Of a DNA stretch of 64,000 nucleotides, positions 58,401-64,000 are shown piece after piece. Positions within the stretch are counted from its first letter, which is position 1; the number at the start of each line of letters is the position of its first letter. Source of the stretch: Leptasterias polaris (taxonomy: Eukaryota > Echinodermata > Asteroidea > Forcipulatida > Asteriidae). The translations under genes were made by a program, and so were the position numbers. A model generated the notes under the pieces. The model was given only the letters and a program-made list of their open reading frames with translations. It made no database searches and was not told the origin of the DNA. The DNA lies in NCBI GenBank assembly GCA_037783415.1, contig JAZGTN010000014.1, forward strand, positions 1,178,001-1,242,000, in the 5' to 3' direction.

Positions 58401-61400
58401 TCCATGAAAATGAATATCACAATAATGCAAATCGATGGTGAACGTGCAAGCCTAACTTTCTGGCTACTCTTCTATAGTTAGCACAAAAATGTGTTTACTG
58501 TTAAGCAGCACTTTGAAATTGGCCCTGATGCATGGAGGAGGACAGTGATCGTACTGTACATTTATGTAGAGTCTTTCAAAAACTACAAGCACAATCATTT
58601 TTGTGACCTACATGTTATGTACATGTGCACAGCCACGATCATGGGTACACATTTTTTCCGTGTCCATTTTATGAACAGTTTGAAAACCACTGGTAGCAGT
58701 TATATCTCAATGTTACACATGTATTTATGTATCAATTAGCAGTCGCTGTGTCAATGATGAATAAAAAGTGCTTGAGTTTGTCAAATACAAGATCTGCAAG
58801 TAGTTACTCAATATTTATATGTTGTTCATTTGGTGTCTTTGTAACAAAAAGTGCACCCATGATTGTGGCTGTGCACACATGTAACTAACATTGTTGCAAT
58901 GCACTGCACACTGTAACTCAACCATAGTGACCACAGCTCTGCATTAATTTTTACATTGACTGGAAAGCTACATGTACTGTACTTCAAATTAAAAAGAATG
59001 TTGCTATGTTGTCCTTTGTTTTTGTCTGTCCTTTCTCTCTTTTTTTTGCTTGTCTTGTGTTTTGGGGTTTTTGTATTGAATTTTGTTGTTTTGCAAAAAA
59101 TAAAAAATAAAAAATAAAAAATAAAAAATGTTGCTATGTACGATACAACATTAAATTGCATTCCGACACACGAACCCAACCTAATTTGCATGTCTTTGGC
59201 TCAGTGCTGTAAGTGTAAGGTCGTTAATTGCAATTTCATATTCATAATGATAAAAAGGTGGCAATGTTTTTTATTAGCCGACTGAACCTTGTCACTTTTC
59301 TCTAAGTTTAGCCTTCTCCACATATCTACATGTATTTTAGGTTTTATTGTTTCTCTATTGTGTGTAATATTATAATGAACTTGTGTAGAGAAATAAAATA
59401 ATAATAAATAGTGTATTGAAAAAGGCGTTAATCCACAAATAAAATGTTTTACTTGGAAAATGGTTGTTTTGTTTTTTTGCCCAAGCAATTACTTTGAAGA
59501 CTACCCTTGATCAATAAAGTCCATTTACCAGGGGCTCCAAAATGTGCAGAACAAATTTTATGAAATCCATACCAACTGCACTAATGACCTTTTAGTCCTG
59601 AGCCAACGATGTAAACTTTTACTCTCATCACAGACAGGTTTTCCGCACAATGAATGATTGAAGATCAATTTTAATTTTACACTAACATTTGACGGCGACT
59701 GTTCTGTGTGTATTTTGAGGCTTACTAAATATCAGAGCATCAACAGCTTGAAGGCAGGGTATACTCTTGGTAATTATCAAAGACCAGTATCCTCGCTTGG
59801 TGTATCCCACCAAATGCATAAAATAACAAACCCTGTAAAAATTTGGGCTCAATTGGTCATCGAAGTTGCAAGAAAATAATGAAAGAAAAAACACCCTTAT
59901 GGGATTTGATTGAGGCATTGCATGGTGAGGTATCAATGTTTATTTGGTTTGCGGTAACGCCATGTGTATCTACTTGCTACATGTAGGTAGATTTTGTTCT
60001 TTGATGAGAACTTGTCTTGCTATTTATTCTACTGCCGCGGAGTAGATTATTCGGAATTCGGGAGACTTCGGAAGACTTTGGAGTTCTGAAAAGAACTGTC
60101 CTGCTTATTAACTAATACCCCGCAACATCAAAAACACCCATGTTGCATGGAATTGTGTGCTTTGAGATGCCTGAGAGAGGCTTCATGCCTTCAGCCTTTC
60201 TCAGATTCAAATTTTTGGTTGAAAAATCACCTCTTTCTCTGCAACTACATAATTACTTCAAAGGGGATCGTTTCTAACAATGTTTTATAATATCAACAGC
60301 TCTCCAGTTCTTACCAGGTAAGTTTTTATGATCATTAACTTGTGGACTAATTACCAAAAGTACACCCTGCCTTTAATTACAAAGTACACTGAGACGAAGC
60401 TGATGGGAAAACTGATTGCCCATTTCCAGAATTAGTATTAATGTTATTGATTCTATAAAATAAAGTAAACATGGACCTGGCTATAGGCCTAATGCTTTCA
60501 GTAAACAAAAAGTGATTTTTGTCAATACAAACATGACAAAGCACACTGATGTACATATGGCATATGGTCCTACCAGACACACCACTTAGGATTCAGAGCA
60601 TGAGGGATGTACATGTACGGATTTTATTTTTTTACACTGAACCTACCTATTTGACATGTTGTAAGGGCCTACCCCGTGTGATTGTGTGCGTACTGTTCAA
60701 GGGGTTCTCTCTAGGATTTTTCATAATTGTGGGGCAACCTTGAACCAAATTTTGGGAGTTTGGAAACGCACGCTGAATTGAAACAAGGTCCTAGGAATGG
60801 TTATTACTTCATGTAACTTGGTGTTTATCTTGGGTTTTAAAAGTCCTAGTACTGTGCAATAATGTTGGCATTCTGTATGATTTCTGTATTGTTTTTGTGA
60901 ATGAAGTGCAGCAGGGATGAGAGTCATTGCTGACAAAAATGTCTGAAACTAGGATCCAAATTTTAAAAGTATGTTGAAATGATGGCAATTACACCTTTCG
61001 GTAACCCTAGGGTTAAGATTTCACAGAGTTTTTAGGAACAGTGTCCCCAGCACTAGAGAAGTATCCAAGAGTGCTCAGGATTTCTTTATACTGTATGTGG
61101 TGGAAAATAGCGACTGATTTTCTTCACCAGGCTGACTTAAAAATTCTGAATTCAGACAAAAGTCAGTTTTTGTTGTGGTTTATTACTTGATATTCAGATA
61201 CATGTAAAACTCTGAAACTTTCCATCCTTGGTGTAGTGAAATAAAAGTGCTGTACTAAATTCAACACGATCGTGCATCATGTACGTGTTGTTGGGCTGAC
61301 CCAAAATGTTTCCCTATTCACTTGTTGTGATGTTATTTGTAGAGAAAAGCGTTCCCCTTTTTGAAACAGTGGCTGGTCAAATGGCAGTCAAATCACTAAA

Positions 61401-61922
61401 GGACCAGTCAGAATTCCATCCAACTACACTTACATAGTCCAACTGGATAGTTGATTGCCTTGCCACTGCTACATGTACAAATAAACCAAGTCCGATTCTT
61501 CATAATTCATGTAATTGCTTCAAATCACTTACGTACTTGCATACATGTATGCTACAATGTAGACTATGTAGAGTGTATGTTTTAAAAAGAAAATGCCAAA
61601 CTACAAACCAGTAAAAAAGCTGGTGCACCAGTGAAATGACAACTGGTTCTGCTAGCTAGTCCCTGAAAAAGTTAAGGGCAAACCCTGGAGAACTATATAA
61701 ATGTTTCCCTTTTGCACTGCTGGTACTGTGTCCCTTAAATCTACGCTGACACGTTTTAACAACTACCCAAGTACCTGCACTTACCACATAAATGAATTTA
61801 GGTCTGTACTGATGAATTCCAAACATGCAGAATAAGATGAGGATGATGTCAACGACACCTACAAGGACTGGTGTCCACATGAAGCCTACCAGGTCAAAGA
61901 CAAACCGCTCTATGGATGCTAT
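52386..61922 (-). CDS. NKAIN: Na,K-ATPase-interacting protein (NKAIN), partial, 5 exons
   Basis: NKAINs are small four-pass membrane proteins that associate with the Na,K-ATPase beta subunit. Exons (minus) 61785-61922, 55598-55681, 54493-54699, 53331-53391, 52386-52483 join in frame: 588 nt, 195 residues plus stop. Landmarks: FVFDLVGFMWTPVLVGVVDI and FGIHQYRPKF (vertebrate FDFLGYQWAPILA, FGTVQYRSRY); IWLGWNIFIICLYLEVGAL; SKSWWLSHGFGC; LSVTGCVLGG; VQILFAIFGIIGAIL; and the tail FDFIGGFDSNYSSYN ending PLQPIYM. Hydrophobic segments fall at about residues 12-36, 47-68 and 133-152. The N-terminal exon (about 18 residues in vertebrates) is missing; I searched to 64000 for a matching minus-strand ATG exon and found none, so it likely lies outside. 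Vertebrates have four paralogues; I cannot say which is nearest. Confidence 0.92.
52906..53222 (-). mobile_element. Copy of the SINE at 6945-7278
   Basis: Shares CACTTCAAGGTGAGGGCTAC, GGGGCACGTTGCCTCCTACT and TTGCTCAAGGGCACAAGTGT. It lies in the last NKAIN intron. Confidence 0.65.
53331..53391 (-). CDS. NKAIN: NKAIN exon (last transmembrane segment)
   Basis: 61 nt: IFGIIGAILVNLKFAEEEDS. Acceptor tctccacag, donor gtgagtat; ends in phase 1 with T. Vertebrates have EEEDSFDFIGGFDSYGYQ across this junction. Confidence 0.9.
54493..54699 (-). CDS. NKAIN: NKAIN exon (loop)
   Basis: 207 nt, phase 0 at both ends. Reads ESSNILSMGTTSKSWWLSHG, FGCVVTSKTTTTF, QLSVTGCVLGGKYTE and VIHAGVQILFA. SWW, GC and (I/L)SVTGC(L/V)L are family landmarks. 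Acceptor atcccccag, donor gtaagttt. Confidence 0.92.
55598..55681 (-). CDS. NKAIN: NKAIN exon (second transmembrane region)
   Basis: 84 nt: YGIWHIIWLGWNIFIICLYL, EVGALSIE. Acceptor ttcttgcag. The frame requires the donor GAG|gttggtat at 55597; a stronger-looking gtatag donor 8 nt earlier would shift the frame and give a stop two codons into the next exon. Confidence 0.85.
55838..55985. mobile_element. Second copy of the 'GATTTCACAAAG' foldback element
   Basis: Left GCTCGATTTCACAAAGAA and right CTTTGTGAAATCGCGCCC are inverted; contains TCGTTGCTAAGCAAAATGTGATG. It abuts the large palindrome that begins at 55994. Confidence 0.75.
55994..56984. repeat. Near-perfect ~990-bp palindrome in an NKAIN intron
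   Basis: The left arm starts GGGTCTTTCCATAAATGAGG and the right arm ends TTATGGAAAGACCC; the two arms (about 490 bp each) are almost fully complementary, with the centre near CTACATGTACATGTATGTAG (about 56478-56498). Each arm also has a smaller internal inverted repeat around CACTGTAACGAAGACACCGG. No open frame. A foldback transposon or an inverted duplication could make it. Confidence 0.93.
59093..59131. repeat. (AAAAAAT)n microsatellite
   Basis: Five units of AAAAAAT or AAAAATA type following a T-rich region. Confidence 0.9.
59750..60376. mobile_element. TTAA-type element, family B, longer copy
   Basis: Left end GAAGGCAGGGTATACTC and right end AGTACACCCTGCCTTTAA are inverted repeats; TTAA is kept only on the right. 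It includes family A-like sequence on the left side (TAACAAACCCTGTAAAAATT). It lies in the first NKAIN intron of the window. Confidence 0.55.
61785..61922 (-). CDS. NKAIN: NKAIN exon (first seen in window)
   Basis: 138 nt, phase 0 at both ends. Reads IASIERFVFDLVGF, then WTPVLVGVVDIILILFCMF and GIHQYRPKFIYV. Acceptor atttcag, donor gtaagtgc. Confidence 0.92.
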
Positions 61923-64000
61923 CTGAAATGAAATTGGAGAGGAAAAACGGGACTGGTGAAAAATAGTGACTAGATGAGAGAGTCTGAGAAAATCTGTAAA
62001 ATCTATAGGCCCTACTGTACCCGTACATCTTAAAATCGAACCTTGTTTAATACTAAATAGCTGTAATTTATAATAATAAAGAGTATGTATTGCGCCAAAT
62101 CCACCAAATTAAGGCGCTTAAGGCACACCTTAGGGTTACATTTGTCCGAGACCAATCCACGGCCACGACATGCACACAAACACGGGAAAACCATTGTCTC
62201 TTTTACTCTTTATGCATGTATGTAAGTGTATCAAACAAATTATACAATTTTCCTGCCAAGATAGCATGACTACGTATTCTTGACAACTGAACCGAAATTG
62301 AATAGTGAAATTCTGACCAAAAACCTTGCTGATAATGCATTATTTTTTTTACTTTCAGTAATCCAGTAAATATTGGAACTACAAGCCCTTCAGTCTTTTA
62401 GATCCCGCCCCCCCCCCCCATATTCAAGCCTTGTTCTACTACAGTCTACATTGTACACCACACAATATGTAGGCATGTACAAATGAGTACGTTTGCGTAT
62501 TTATCAAACAGCATCAAAATAGACAGACAGAAAGATCGTGTCCAACTTGATTACTTTAATCAACATGACCAGGTATCCATGCTGCCGAGGGAATGAAGGC
62601 ACATGACCCCATGCTGTACACGTACACAGCAGAGCAGAGACAGCACGGAATGTTTGATAATGACACCAATGGCTTCATCTCAGCATTTGTTTGTTTATAA
62701 CGAATCATGGGGCGTTACATTTCATAAATCGCTTGGATTCCAACTCTCCATCGTTATTATTCATTGCATTAAATACCCGCCGACTCAATCACCAAATTAC
62801 AAAATGATTTTGTATAAAATATGAAAAAGTACATTTCTGAATATCTCCACACATACCACCCACACATTAGGAATTTCATTTTGCACGGTAATTAGTTTTA
62901 AAATAAAATACGTTTTCTACATCTGACTTATTTTAAACATTAATAAATTTACTTTAAAAACATATACACACAGACATGGTTACTTACTATTTATTGTACA
63001 TGTAGCATCAAAATTTGAAATTATACATATTGTTAATAATTGCCTGTCTGAAACATTTATTAGAAATTACACATACACGAGTGGAATACAGAAAAATATA
63101 GCACTTCTGCATCCCATATCCAATGAAGCTGAATGTCGGGTTGAATATGGAACGCAAAATATGGCATATTATTCAAAATATGCACCATTTGCAAGCCTGA
63201 AAATCGGATCCTGATATTTTCATAAGTGAAAGCTAAATTTTTGTTTTATGTAGTGTAATTAACTACGAGGTACCTGACATGTTATCATACACAATATTGA
63301 CAACCGATGCCTTTCAACTAAATCGAGGTAAAAGGTTTGGAGTCTCGAACGTCAGCGTTTTTGACGGACTTCCACTATCACTATAGATGTAGAGGTATTT
63401 AAATGATCAAATTTTCATATTTGCTGAGGTACATATTTTCTTTTGCATGCTCAGGTTGTGGGGCCTGATGCCAAATACTTTAACAGCAAGAGAAAACAAA
63501 AATCCGACAATTGATTGAAAAGAAAATTTGTATTTTAATTGCAAACTCCCCAACGTCATTTTTTCCGTCACAAATTTCAACAATAAGAAACATGTCAATT
63601 AACCAAAGTTTCAAACATTCAATAAATTCGAAACAAATATGATGAGAACACGTTTAAATAATTATTATTTTGAAACAATGAGAGTAATCCCTTTTTCAAA
63701 TTTCCAGCGACGACATTTTTTCATTTCCGTAAATTTTTTTGCATGTCGTCCGAGAACTTACCGATCGGCCTGTAAGTTAACCCTTGACTTGAGACTTACC
63801 CCCTCTATCGTCCTCTTGCAGTTAGGCAAGAAGTCAACAGAGGGGGTAAGTTCGACTCGCACATGTTTTCTGTTTTCCGTTAATACTTGCGCAAAATAAT
63901 TCCGTCAAGTAAATGACGCTCTGACTTTCTGACGTTCGAGACTCCATCGGACAGCTCCAGATGAAAAACCAAAACGTATCTGAGATGATTAACAACGGAA
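61923..64000. other. Right-hand region with no recognised gene
   Basis: AT-rich sequence with a poly-C run near 62408. A short inverted repeat of ACTTACCCCCTCT with its complement AGAGGGGGTAAGT lies at 63796-63853 around GTCCTCTTGCAGTTAGGCAA. Presumably the 5' intron of NKAIN. No exon found. Confidence 0.5.

Noticed and set aside
1..64000. A previously undescribed multi-gene defence or mobile system.
   Set aside because: The only gene-like coding sequences are three ordinary metazoan genes and dead LINE fragments; no cluster of novel proteins is present.

Overview
The window is animal (metazoan) nuclear DNA: genes in short exons with GT-AG introns, AT-rich non-coding sequence, tRNA-derived SINE pieces, decayed non-LTR retrotransposons, many short inverted-repeat DNA elements and several minisatellites. 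The gene complement (KDM1B/LSD2, clavesin, NKAIN) is bilaterian. The repeat style (TTAA-flanked elements, elements ending in 'CATAGAGCTGCTTAAGCA', abundant TACATGTA) suggests an echinoderm, probably a sea star; that last step rests on general familiarity, not on a search.

Three protein-coding genes can be assembled exon by exon with consistent splice phases. (1) A KDM1B (LSD2) histone demethylase on the minus strand, 16 coding exons from 32172 down to 6060, 811 residues: zinc finger, CW domain, SWIRM, FAD amine oxidase, with the lysine aligned to the flavin-contacting lysine conserved. (2) A clavesin-like CRAL-TRIO lipid-transfer protein on the plus strand, 4 coding exons 35496-38450, 333 residues. 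It lies head-to-head with KDM1B, leaving about 3.3 kb between the start codons. (3) An NKAIN (Na,K-ATPase-interacting) membrane protein on the minus strand, five 3' coding exons 61922-52386; its first coding exon was not found and probably lies beyond the right edge.

Layout: 1-5250 repeats including a 92-bp array; 5255-6000 three decayed copies of the KDM1B last exon; 6060-32172 KDM1B with introns full of insertions; 32.2-35.5 kb divergent intergenic region; 35.5-38.5 kb clavesin; 38.5-52.4 kb repeat-rich intergenic DNA between convergent clavesin and NKAIN; 52.4-61.9 kb NKAIN; 61.9-64 kb no recognised gene.

The most unusual structure is inside KDM1B. The 3' end of exon 14, with its splice donor, has been amplified into a 30-unit, 76-bp tandem array that fills most of intron 14, so the pre-mRNA carries about 29 intact copies of the donor. 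Nearby, the terminal exon has been tandemly copied and the extra copies are decayed. A near-perfect 1-kb palindrome sits in an NKAIN intron. I saw no evidence of a new multi-gene system; the novelty here is in gene and repeat architecture.
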